Source: Folioceros fuciformis (taxonomy: Eukaryota; Anthocerotophyta; Anthocerotopsida; Anthocerotales). Taken from it: 64,000 bases of DNA. The notes beneath the pieces were generated by a model, which searched no databases, was not told where the DNA came from, and was given only the letters and a program-made list of their open reading frames with translations. Position numbers and translations under genes: made by a program. The stretch is taken from contig JBNGIO010006220.1 in NCBI GenBank assembly GCA_049999805.1, positions 84,582 to 148,581 of the forward strand, read 5' to 3'. How positions within the stretch are numbered: the stretch's first letter is position 1; the number at the start of each line of letters is the position of its first letter. Below, piece after piece: positions 33,971 to 44,344 of the stretch.

Positions 33971-36220
33971 TCACTGTACAGTTATGCATGCCCGGTTGGC
34001 TGGCAAGTGTAAATTGATATATTTGTCCATGATTTTAAATTGTGACTTGTCACTCACAGGTTGACACTGAACGTCTCTCGTGTACTCAGGATCGTCGGGA
34101 TCCATTCTGAATTCGGAATTCTGAGAAGGGCTTCTTCGGATGCTTAATCTGTCGTGCCTTGCAGGCTTCCTCGCAAACGATAACACCCTGGTGACGAAGG
34201 CCTTGATGGCGCTAGTTGAAATCTGCCGACCAAACATGCAGTGAGCCGTCCGGTATACCGCCTCATCCACCACTTTGTCCTCGTACGTGCAGGGGTGGCC
34301 TGTCCAGGACCCGTATACGACGAGCATCCTCAGGATTAGATCATGTGCTGGCTGCACCGACGCCAGGGCGTGGATAGCAGTTTTCTTAAAGCGATCCAAC
34401 TTGGCTCTCCCCGTAACCCCTGCTTTCATGTACAGCCCAAACAAGTGTTGGTAGATGGCAAAGAAAGAGGCCCTAACCCAGTTCTTCCTCTCTTCGTCTG
34501 CCCCCAGATCCTTAAGAATATATTCAAGTTCGATGCCGATTTTCGTGTACTCTGCATCAGTCATAACCTGGCCACGGTAAGATGTAAGAGACTTCCTGTG
34601 CAAATCGTAACACAATCTGCTCAACGAGGCCAGTTCTGGTATTTTTCGTAACAGAGCCTCTTCCCATGTGCACCTCGGACATTTACACCCTCCATACCAT
34701 CTCTGTCCCAGCTCCACTCTTCGGGCCTCTATCGGGATACATACGCGGGTGTAAGCTGAGGTTATTTCTTCCCCCTTGGCTATCGTCTTACATGCACGCA
34801 CGAACATGGTCTCTCCAATGTAAGTCTCACTAGAATTTGGAATGCAGGAGTGATTTCGGTACGCCGGCAGAATCCACAAGCCACTCACTGTCCGCCTCTG
34901 ACCATCCACCATGACATCTCGTGAGTAAGCCCTCTCTCCCACTACTCTCCGCAGCAACTCACCGTACAGAGATTCCAGGTTACTGATGTTAGAGGCGAAC
35001 GTGCGGATCCACTTAGGCTCACTTTCGGAGGTTATCTGTGGAAAATAAGACACCGCCAGATCTTCCTCCCATTTGAAGAAATTACAAACCATATTGTATG
35101 AGATCTTGGCATTGGACGGCTTGAAGATTTCCATCTTAGGCACATCTAACCTAGGTGGGACACGCACACGTTCTGCCCCGGTCATGACACTCATAATCTG
35201 AGCCCGTGCCGCGGGGGAGCTTTCAAAAACCTTCGCGAGCTGCTTTGACAAGCAACGGCCCATGATCTGCTTGGACCAAGGAGGAAGCTGCATATCCAGT
35301 GCCAAGGGCTTGCACACACAAAGCAGATCCCCTTCAGCTATATCCGTTGTCGCAAACATGCCTCGGCCGGTGCCGAAGACCGTCTTAGGGATTGTCGTGC
35401 TTCTTGCGATCTGAACGGGCCCCACGAATTCGCAGCACTTGGCCGGCGGAGTAGATAACTCGCTCGTCAGCTTCAACTCCCGCAAATAACTGTCAAAATC
35501 GTAGCGACCCTCGCTAGTCTGTTTGTCCGCATCCTCGCATTCTTCCCAGCAACGCTGCAACGCCTCCCTCCGCTTAGCACTCAAGGACTCCGCCGTCTGA
35601 AGATAATATCGGTACGAAGTCTCGGCAAGGCGGAACCATCCCAGAGCACGGCAAGCTTTGCCGAGAATCAGCAAGCTCCTGGACTCGTGAGGGTTAAGGC
35701 GCATACCTATGCGTGCATCCCTAATAGCAAGGACGAACTCCTTCAATACCAGATATGCTACTGCTCTGCTGAAGAAAGCGAAACCAAGGAAAGAACGGGC
35801 GGGAGCTTCTCCTGCCAGTGCACGATGAAGATCAGATGCGAATGGATGGCCCGCCTGATAGGCCGGTAAGAACGTAGAGCAATTAAAGGAGAGAGTGTAG
35901 GCTTCACTGAAAAAGTGAAATGGCGTACCAGGTGACATGTACAGCACCTTTGATCTGTATCGGAGTTCCACACTTGGATGCTGCAGCTGATACTGATCGA
36001 GTTCCTCGTCGGCCTCAGGTGGAAGGCGAGGCTCGATACGTTGAATAACGGTGGTGAGTTCTGAGACAGTGTGCTTCCATTTTTTCTCAGTACCGTGATC
36101 TTTCCTCCTAATAGCATAAACAAGACGATGAGCCAATTCCGCAACGTCGCCTTTTTCGAACACCTGTGCCAAGGTGCCCGCTCGCTTCTTCTCCGCAGCT
36201 TCGAATTCGACAATCTCCAT
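33971..36220 (-). CDS. TPR and SET domain protein, SMYD-like lysine methyltransferase
   Basis: Single-exon frame. The first in-frame ATG is at 36220, giving 749 residues; the frame is open upstream to 36349 without an ATG, so a longer start or an upstream exon is possible. The N-terminal third has TPR-like helices (FFSRAVAYLVLKEFVLAIRDARIGMRLNP, shown here only as an approximate region; then SLLILGKACRALGWFRLAE). The SET domain follows: GRGMFATTDIAEGDLL, then after an inserted helical stretch the NHSC box (YRNHSCIPNS) and GEEITSAYTRV. A post-SET C-x-C-x2-C cluster (GGCKCPRCTWEE) follows. This order matches plant TPR-SET proteins related to SMYD methyltransferases. Substrate is unknown; histone or non-histone lysine are both possible. 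The catalytic Tyr of GEEITSAY is kept, so activity is plausible. Confidence 0.88.
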   Translation of the reverse strand: MEIVEFEAAEKKRAGTLAQVFEKGDVAELAHRLVYAIRRKDHGTEKKWKHTVSELTTVIQRIEPRLPPEADEELDQYQLQHPSVELRYRSKVLYMSPGTPFHFFSEAYTLSFNCSTFLPAYQAGHPFASDLHRALAGEAPARSFLGFAFFSRAVAYLVLKEFVLAIRDARIGMRLNPHESRSLLILGKACRALGWFRLAETSYRYYLQTAESLSAKRREALQRCWEECEDADKQTSEGRYDFDSYLRELKLTSELSTPPAKCCEFVGPVQIARSTTIPKTVFGTGRGMFATTDIAEGDLLCVCKPLALDMQLPPWSKQIMGRCLSKQLAKVFESSPAARAQIMSVMTGAERVRVPPRLDVPKMEIFKPSNAKISYNMVCNFFKWEEDLAVSYFPQITSESEPKWIRTFASNISNLESLYGELLRRVVGERAYSRDVMVDGQRRTVSGLWILPAYRNHSCIPNSSETYIGETMFVRACKTIAKGEEITSAYTRVCIPIEARRVELGQRWYGGCKCPRCTWEEALLRKIPELASLSRLCYDLHRKSLTSYRGQVMTDAEYTKIGIELEYILKDLGADEERKNWVRASFFAIYQHLFGLYMKAGVTGRAKLDRFKKTAIHALASVQPAHDLILRMLVVYGSWTGHPCTYEDKVVDEAVYRTAHCMFGRQISTSAIKAFVTRVLSFARKPARHDRLSIRRSPSQNSEFRMDPDDPEYTRDVQCQPVSDKSQFKIMDKYINLHLPANRACITVQ

Positions 36221-36349
36221 CGTGCCAGACAGAACTGAAGAACTCAAAATCGCTACCACGCGTTCCGAGGTCGTGGTAGGGAAGGCAATGAAGTCCTCGA
36301 GACTGAAATAAGGATTCAAGAGTCTCTTTACCTCAGCACAGCAGTCCAA

Positions 36350-37332
36350 TCATGTGCCAACAACTGGGCCGTTTTGCATTCTTGGAGTGAGTGTCCAATT
36401 CGAGGCCTAGTGCATTAGGTAAATACGTTCGACTTGCTGAATCAGTTGTCTTAGTTTACAGGCTAGCGTTGATGACTAACAACCCTTTTTAAAACTCAGG
36501 TTTATCACATTTCAAGTTTAGCCTGCAACTTGATAGACATGGACGCAAAGTGTGGGAGGTTGGAAGGGGCTGAAAGAGTGTCATACAGTCTTGGTCTTCA
36601 AAAACTCTGGCGAGGTGCACCGCCCGGGTTGGAGAATGTGCAAAGCGCGACAGCTCGGAAATAGCTCTTCAGAAACTGTTGGACAAACTTTCTAAGCGAA
36701 AGAGAACTCCTCCGACTATTTCAGGGCCATTGTGATGTTTTTTTGGAAGCAGAGATCAGCACTTGGCGCGCTACTGCATGGATTTGAATAGATGCATGTT
36801 TTGCACGTAAGGTGACGAATGTTTCCTCCTCTTCATGGCTAAAGAGCTCAGCGTTGAAGCATTCTGTGCACAGGCTGCAGCGGTCTTCCGTTCATTGAAT
36901 TGCAGCACAACGCGTGACAGCTCTCTGGAGGTGAGAGGTGGTCCCATCGCGACGGAGTTGGTAGCTGTTGTGAATCTGCCTTTCGGATCGGTCAGTGGAG
37001 GCACTAACAAGCCACGAATTACTTATCCCAGAAGTAAACCTTTCTGTGTTGGCTCTGTTTTCCTGACTGTGTATATTATTAAGCTGATCGTCGCTGTCAG
37101 TGCCCATCAGTGAGCAGCTATTTACTCATCAGGATGTGAATGTCTGGTGCTGGCGTTTGGCGTGATTGTTCGTGACCCTGACCACCCAAGGTGAGCCATA
37201 CGTACACAGAGTAGCAAAGCGAATGTAGGTGTCGTGGTGGCCCAGGCCAGGGGTGGAGTACGTATTGAGAGGATCGATTTTCCTCATCCTGTATGAACAC
37301 ACTCCGGATCCATACCTGTGGTAGCATGTAAT
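36350..37332. other. Intergenic with a PPR fragment
   Basis: No intact gene. It contains the PPR remnant at 36527-36580 and borders the transposase-like remnant. Confidence 0.5.
36527..36580 (+). pseudogene. PPR-motif fragment
   Basis: Reads NLIDMDAKCGRLEGAERV, clearly a decayed copy of the SLIDMYAKCGSLGDARQVF-type motif found in the PPR-DYW gene at 11.2-13.7 kb. The frame cannot be followed far either way. Remnant of a PLS-type PPR gene. Confidence 0.7.
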
Positions 37333-39354
37333 TCACACACGGCCTTGAAAGCAGAAACGAATGGTCAGATGAGCAGTCCCCATGCTTCTTTCCATCGTCG
37401 AGGCACGGAGCGACACCGATTGTACGAGCACCAACAACTGGAGACTCTGTGACCAAACAACTTTGACACAAACTATCTGCCACTTCCACGTGGCCAACAA
37501 ACGTTTGCTCCAGGAATTTCCATCACCCTCTTGGAGTAGCGGAGCCCGTCTCAAATTTGCATGCTTGAGCAAGCTCTGCGGGCAAGATGCACTAATGTAG
37601 ATGAAGGGGCAAACTGTACACAGGGTCTGCCTCGGCTTCTTGCAGCTGGTAGTACTGACCGACAACCACCTCCTCCCCTGATTGGTAGGTGGTACGACTC
37701 CACGGGCAACGGCGAGCCACTCGAATCTTGTCCTTTGCTTCGGTGCAGCGTATGAGGTAAAAGTCCTGACCCTCATCTTCCGGTCCTCTAAAACAAGGAA
37801 GTTGTCGCCAATTTCCAAGGCGTCCGCCAACTGCGAGACATCCACATCAGTGTCATCCACACAAGCAATAGAATCAATCCCAGCACTAGGGAGCCTTGTT
37901 GATGACTCTGCGGAAACTTGCGTAGTAATCCGGTGAGTGGTGGCATCCCCATGAGGCCTTAATGCCACCGGTTTCCAAAATACAGAGTGAGGGACAGTCT
38001 CACAATCAGCATGGTTGCTTTGAATACACTCCACACAGAAGCAAGTCAAGCTCTGCATCATTAGCTGCGTAGGGTCATTCACACTGCAACCATACAAGCT
38101 GTGCATCATCTTTGATCCTGGAATGGGGTCACATCCATATTTGTTCCTACGGTTCACCTCATTTTTCCCGATCAGCCAAAAACTCCGATGCACCATATGC
38201 TCGCCAGACATATGTGATGTTGCAGCAGCACCTGAGATGTTGTTCCTCAGGTACTCCACCACGTCTGCTGCACTCTGCAAGCAACCAGCTGTAGGAGACG
38301 ACTCGGCTGCCCTGGGCGCTCTCTTCAGGATTGCCCCGGCCCCGTCGTGCTCCCCCTTTCCATGCCCACTTCCAAAATATGACCACAACATGTTGCACCC
38401 TCCTGTGAGGCTGGGGTAACGAGCAATGAAGTAGGATGGTCGACAAGCCTTGAATTGACTAGCCGCTCCATCTGACCAGCACTAATGCTCCCGCGGAGTC
38501 GGGAACCCACAATCCTGCATCCACCGCCATTGATGTAACAAACAGTGCTGTACAAAAGAGTGTCATGCACCATGTCATTGCTAACATAAAAATGGTAATA
38601 CTTCTCTATGGTGGACGCTGGATCTTCAGCATAAAGGGCCCCATTTGCGCCTGTAAACTACCAAAACGATAAGGGCACCTGGTCGTTTTGCCAATGCATG
38701 GACTGAATTTCATTCTGTCTAGCAAAACCGTAATTCTGGGAGAAATCCATCACAGACACAACGACGTCTTGTGGAAACCATTCTACAGATTGTCTAAACT
38801 CTATGCCTTGCCACCGCTGGATGAAATCATGGAGCACAAACTCCTGCAGTTTACCCTTTAGGTACTCCACGAACACTGCTAGATGCGTTTCCATGAACAC
38901 TAACGTGATCCGTTTCTTGTCGTTGCCATCTGCATCTTTACCCATGACTTGGCGTTGGAAACAGCGCCATTTGAGCACAGAGTGCGCCATCTGCATCTTT
39001 ACCCATGACTTGGTATTGGAAACAGCTCCATTTGAGCACAGAGTGTGGCTGAATATTTATATCCACTTCCGCTGGACAAAATGGTAGTGTGCTGACACCA
39101 CATGCGGCACACGTTCCTTGCAAGCATGGAAGAGCATGCCGATAAGCATCTGGTTTCCTTCCACACAGGATACGTTCACACAAAACCCTCACCGATGGCA
39201 AAGAGGAGGATGCAGCATTGCAGGCAGGACCCGGAATTGCAGACCTGGAAGTAGTACACGCACAAACATCACAAGAGCAGTCACATGCGCCACGGGGATG
39301 AGCTCGTGAACCGGTTCCTCGCAGGCCATTGAAGGCATCCTTCAGAAATGCCAT
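37333..39354 (-). mobile_element. Decayed transposase-like gene of an animal-associated DNA-transposon type
   Basis: Minus-strand frames that, in order, match the layout I know from uncharacterised transposon-like proteins common in fish, cnidarians and other animals. They are: a CLQGTCAACG zinc motif (39354-39078), then FVEYLKGKLQEFVLHDFIQRWQ and VVVSVMDFSQNYGFARQNEIQS (38996-38658), then HDTLLYSTVCYING (about 38573-38530), then SYFGSGHGKGEHDGAGAILKRA, HRSFWLIGKNEVNR and SLTCFCVECIQSNHADCE (38391-37333). The Asp in VMDFSQNY and the Cys cluster are the best-kept parts. At least two frame breaks and an internal 57-bp duplication (about 38930-39045) show it is not functional. No terminal inverted repeats or target-site duplications were identified. 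The family assignment is from memory of conserved motifs. Confidence 0.6.
38930..39045. repeat. 57-bp tandem duplication inside the transposase remnant
   Basis: Two adjacent near-identical copies containing CATCTGCATCTTTACCCATG and TTTGAGCACAGAGTG. Confidence 0.85.
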
Positions 39355-39360
39355 CTCAAA

Positions 39361-39470
39361 GGTTCCTTTCCTATGAACTCTTCACATAGCCCTTTCCTAT
39401 GAACTCTTCACNNNNNNNNNNTCCTATGAACTCTTCACATAGCCCTTTCCTATGAACTCTTCACATAGAA
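39361..39470. repeat. 25-bp tandem repeat with assembly gap
   Basis: Units of CCTTTCCTATGAACTCTTCA plus CATAG occur at least four times, around 10 N (39412-39421). The true copy number is unknown. Confidence 0.9.
39412..39421. other. Assembly gap (10 N) inside tandem repeat
   Basis: Ten N placed inside the 25-bp repeat array, typical of a collapsed repeat. Confidence 0.99.
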
Positions 39471-39498
39471 GGGCTTTAGTTTCTCGAATGTTTGTTGG

Positions 39499-39917
39499 CC
39501 TACTTGAATACTAGGGTGCTCCTAGCAGAACCGCAGATAAAATGCCGTATGCACAGCCCAGAGGGCAACGCATCCATTAGGAGACCACCCACGTGAACAC
39601 TGGACTATGCATATGAGGTAGTGTGGAAACCTAAATGTATTTGTCCAGTGAAATATATATCATAGTACTTGAAAAAATGACAACATATACCTGACCAAGT
39701 GAATAAGTGACGTGTGCCTACTTGAATACTAGGGTGCTCCTAGCAGAACCGCAGATAAAATGCCGCTTGCACAGCCCATAGGGCAATGCATCCATTAGGA
39801 GACCACTTGAACATTGGACTATGCATATGAGGTAGTGTGGAAACCTAAATGTATTTGTCCAGTGAAATATGTATCTTAGTACCTGGAAAAATGACAACAT
39901 GTACCTGACCAAGTGGA
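39499..39917. repeat. 218-bp direct duplication
   Basis: A segment of about 200 bp beginning CCTACTTGAATACTAGGGTG at 39499 recurs at 39717 with about 95% identity by eye. It carries one short deletion near CCACCCACGTGAACAC. Confidence 0.9.
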
Positions 39918-40074
39918 GAGATTGTAGTGACCAAAGTAGTAGCACACTGATACTACTCACTAGTGCACTATATTCCCATACTGTGCAATAGGCACAGACA
40001 AGTGGTCACTCTTGTGGACACTGTGCTAAGCAACTAGGTCAATAGCCAAGCATCACGGCCCAATGGCACCACTA

Positions 40075-40515
40075 TGCCAAGCAAGATCTACAATTAAGCA
40101 TCAAAGTGGTCACCAATGTGACCATTGTACCAAGCAAGTCTATAGCCAAGCATCGCAGTGGCCACCAATGTGACTTTGTGACAAGCAAGATGTAGAACCA
40201 AGCATCCAAGTGGTCACCAAAGTGCCCATTGTGCCAAGCAAAGTCAACAACCAAGCATCACGGTGGTCACCAATGTGACCATTGTGCCGAGCAAGGTCAC
40301 CAATGTGACCACTGTGTCGAGAAGTTCACCAATGTGACCACTGTGCTGAGCAAGGTCACCAATGTGACCAATGTGCCGAGCAAGGTCACGAATGTGACCA
40401 CTCTACCGAGCAAGGTCACCAATGTGACCATTGTGCTCAGCAAGGTCAACAGCCTAGCATGAAAGTGGTCACCAATGGGACCATTGTGCCAAGCAGCAAG
40501 GTCAACAACCAAGCA
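40075..40515. repeat. 30-bp minisatellite and decayed flanking copies
   Basis: Core unit GTCACCAATGTGACCATTGT plus GCCGAGCAAG, about six copies in 40265-40455. Looser copies (CCAAGCATC and GTGGTCACC variants) extend to 40075 and 40515. The 30-bp period keeps one frame open (KVTNVTTVLS-like decapeptides), but nothing suggests a gene. Confidence 0.9.
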
Positions 40516-40519
40516 TCAT

Positions 40520-41595
40520 AGTCAAACCAATGTCACCAGAGTGCCATACAATGGATACTCAACACTTCCCCTACAAGGAATACACAACACTATGACATAG
40601 CCATAGCAAAGACTCACCTGGAACATATCAAGGAAATGCCTTATATGCTTGGTGTATGTCTTTGGAGCCATCCTTTGCTGCTTGATGTCCTTGGTATTCG
40701 ACGAGGGCCGCGACGCAAGCTCCCAGAACTGCACAATGGTCTCTCTGATGTGTCATAGGACCATGTCATCTGAGACTTCCGGCCTGCTCCACACCAAGGT
40801 GAAACATCACCATGTGCTAACCCTTGGCGAGAGGTAAGTGCTCGATACAGTTGCCTCCTACTAACACCTATATGTCAAGAAAGAGATGAAACAAGATGCC
40901 TCCCCTAGATGTCATCTAACAGAATGATGTTGAACAAAGTGTTTCTCACCCTGAAGTGGTCACCATGTTGTACATCCTTCAGGCTTGTGCAAGCATTCTT
41001 CACATTCTTTAGTATCAGTGCAACAAGCTTGCTATCCCTAGCAGAAAGGCTAAATTCATAATTGTTAACCCTTCATTACTGTCAGTTGCCAAAAATGGGC
41101 CAAAATGTCCTTCCTGCAATCTGTTGTGTATGCTGAAGTGGCATGCAGAAATTGTTGCCCAAGCTCATGAGCAACCCGCTGCTTAACCCTAGTAGATCAT
41201 TGACACAGCCCATCCTATGCAATTATAGCATGTTGCTCCGCTCTCCACTTTCGCACACGTTCTGTGGATGTGCATTTGACACGATGACCATCACCAACAA
41301 CACATTGTCCATCCCCACCAGCATCAATAGCATGAAGACCTACCACCCCTTCCACCCCTTCCACCCCTTCACTATTGTCCAAATAAACTGTGAGAATTGT
41401 TGCAGCTGGAGGACATGATTAATGCTGAACTTGCCATTCCTTTGCCCTTTCCCTTTGTCGCCACTTCTGCTAAGCCCATGCCCACCACTGGCTTCCAAGG
41501 GATCGAGCCATTCCACAAATCAGTATGGGCTATGCAGTGGCAGAAGCTATCATAGAGGCCGCTCTTGGCATATGCACCTTGGAAAAAAACAAGGG
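40520..41595. other. Repeat-island spacer, no gene seen
   Basis: No recognisable coding or RNA gene. It contains a CCACCCCTT triplet repeat at 41341-41370. Confidence 0.5.
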
Positions 41596-42390
41596 AACAC
41601 CTCCATGAGAATCAGGTGCATAAGTTGGCAAACCTCAAACCTAAACACATGTCCACCTCCATGAGAATCAGGTGCAAAAGTTGGCAAATCAACTCCCTAA
41701 ACACACTACACCTCTATGAGCAAACAACCCTAATACCGAGACCCAAAACACATCTACAATTGTCATCCTCCTGCAACTTACGCTAACCCTACAAATATAT
41801 CAATCTTGCCCCACAATCACCAGGCAGTCGGAGCATGTCACCTATAGTTTGGACATTGCCAGCAACTTTGCCGCATCACGCCAATTGCCCACCTCATACA
41901 CACCAACGTCCTACCACTGCACGTAAAAGATAGGTGGCAAGGGCGTTGCCAGCCACGCAACACATCGTCACACTCAAGATGTCCATATGCTCGCACATTT
42001 ATCTGCCACACACAAACCAGGGAAGTTAGCAAGCCTCAAACCTAAACACATCTACCTCTCTATGAGAATGAGGTGCAGAAGTTGGCAAGCCTTAAACCCT
42101 AAACACATGTCCGCCTCCATGAGAATAAGGTGTTGAAGTTGGCAAGCCTCAAACCTAAACACATGTACACCTCTATGAGCAATCAGCCCTAATATCGAGA
42201 CCCAAAACGCCTCTACAGCTGCCATCCTCCTGCAACTTTCGCTAACCCTACCAATAAATCAGTCCTGCTCCACAATCAGCAGGTTGCCGATGCCTATCAC
42301 CACATGTTTGGACACTGCCAGCAACTTTCCCACTTCACGCCTATTGCTAGCCTCATACACACTAGCGTCCTACTACTGCATGTAGAAGAC
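41596..42390. repeat. Segmental duplication of about 340 bp, period about 458 bp
   Basis: 41596-41930 and 42050-42390 are diverged copies. Both begin with 57-bp subrepeats (CTCCATGAGAATCAGGTGCA type) and continue through TATGAGCAA, GAGACCCAAAAC, CATCCTCCTGCAACTT and CCTCATACACAC blocks. Confidence 0.8.
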
Positions 42391-42904
42391 GGCATGGTGC
42401 TGCACGGCAGTGAGTGCTCCGCCCCTTGAGGACCAGATGCACAAGGTGCAAGTCGAGGCGATGAATTCCCCGCTACACAGTTACCCTACACACCCAACCT
42501 GATGTCTCTCAAGGCTGCCGATTCACATGGATGGGCAAGGAATCAGACTTTGTAGCGGCGCGACAGCAATCTGTGGCAGGCATAGGCCGAGGTGGCAACA
42601 GTTGTGGCAGCAACTGAGGCAGGAGCAGGCCACAGCAGCAAAATTTGTGACACGATGTAGCATGGAAGTGAGGGCTCCGCTCCGTGATGCTAGAGGCGCA
42701 ATTGTGGCAAAGAAATTGCAGAAATTGGTCATGCTCGGCACAGGACTGCAGCAATCCCGACGGCAACGATTGGAGGCAGGAGTATGTCAAGGTGGTAGCA
42801 ATCCATGGCAAACATAGGCCGCGGTGGCAGAAATTGAGGGCTGGAATGTTGAAGCCGGAATGCAATCTCGCTACCAATAATTAGAGACAGTGTGGTGAGG
42901 GAGC

Positions 42905-43108
42905 GTGGAGTGGTGACACCGGAGGTTGGAGAAGATTGCGGTGACATCGGAGGTTGGAGTAGGTCACGGTGACACCGGAGGCTGGAGCAGATCGCGGTGA
43001 CACCGGAGGTTGGAGTAGATCGCGGTGACACCGGANNNNNNNNNNATCGCGGTGACACCGGAGGTTGGAGTAGATCGCGGTGACACCGGAGGCTAGAATA
43101 GATTGCGG
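42905..43108. repeat. 28-bp minisatellite with assembly gap
   Basis: Unit CGCGGTGACACCGGAGGTTG plus GAGTAGAT, about six to seven copies, interrupted by 10 N at 43036-43045. It directly precedes the Copia element. Confidence 0.93.
43036..43045. other. Assembly gap (10 N)
   Basis: Ten N inside the 28-bp minisatellite, likely a collapsed array. Confidence 0.99.
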
Positions 43109-43282
43109 TGTCCCTCCTCATCTGCGGGAGAGGAGAGGCAACGATTGCCACTTCCTCTTAAGCCACGCGCATGCTCCTACACTCAATGCCAAGATCACTT
43201 GGAACACAAGGGGAAAATTAGGTATGGAGTGGCAAATTAAGGTCAGCGCATGGCTACCTGATGCACCTTGTGGCCATGATTA

Positions 43283-44275
43283 ATGCCTCTGAAGAGGTCA
43301 CTCTTAGCTAAGAGGCCACAAGGCAGAAGCAGAGGAACACATTTGAATACCCTGGCAGTGAGATCTCGTTCCAAGTCACCACCTTCGAAATTCTCTATCT
43401 CAGCACCAGCATATCATCGCATCCAAGGGGTTACCATGGCAAGTGTGACACGGCTTGATTTCAAGGACAAGGACCGGTTTTCCGGGGCAAATTATGACGT
43501 CTGGGCTCGTAGGGTCAAGACCTTGCTGCAAGTCGAGGAATTGTGGGACATCGTGGATGGCACAATTTCCAAGCCAGGGGCCAACGCACCACAGGCCGAT
43601 GTTGCAGGTTGGATGAAGAAAGACCTTAGAGCAAGGGCCATACCGGAGGCCACCATCGATAGTTCAATGATCCACCACATTGATGATGCATCTGGATCAC
43701 ACATGGCATGGACAGCTTTGTCGCAAATGTTTGCGACTACAAATCAATCCTCCCTGGTACATGCCACCAGATCCTTTTGGAATTGTAAGATGAAGGACAC
43801 GGACAATGTTGAGGAGCATGTGATGCAATTTTGCCACCTTAGACAAAAGCTGGCATCCACAAGCACGACAGTCACGAAGTTGCAAGCTTCGGTGGCTTTG
43901 CTCATGTCATTGCCAGACAAATACCGGGTATTTGTCAGCACACAAAACAGCAGCTTGAGGACTGCTACTGCTACTACTGTGTCCTTATCCAACACAATTG
44001 GTGCTTTGCTCGAGGAGGAAGCGACCATGCACTCAAGCCATGGAGGCCAAGGTTCGCACAACCAGGTCCTTTATGCTGGCAGAGGAGGAAGAGGGGGTCG
44101 TGGTGGCCGCTTTACCACAAGACCACCATCGCATGGTAGAGGCCAGACAAATGAAGGTCGAGCTCCGCCAAACCCCAACCATAGGAAACTCACCTATAAT
44201 TGGTGCTGTCTTCTAGGCCACATAGAGGCTAACTGCAGAAAGAAAAAAAGTCGGGGAGCCAAGAAGAGCACTTGA
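43283..44275 (+). pseudogene. Copia gag
   Basis: Open for 330 codons. The likely native start is MASVTRLDF at 43436. It contains the UBN2/gag core (FSGANYDVWARRVKTLL, EHVMQFCHLRQKLAS) and a Gly/Arg-rich region. The zinc knuckle is damaged: YNWCCLLGHIEANC has Tyr where the first Cys of C-x2-C-x4-H-x4-C belongs. Confidence 0.88.
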
Positions 44276-44344
44276 GGCTCATGTAGCTGCCCAGGCCAAA
44301 ACGAAAAATCCAAATACCATTCTTACTGTGTTCCTCTCACACAC

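Noticed and set aside
40075-43108. CRISPR-like spaced repeats
   Set aside because: The units are contiguous minisatellites without unique spacers, in a eukaryotic genome.
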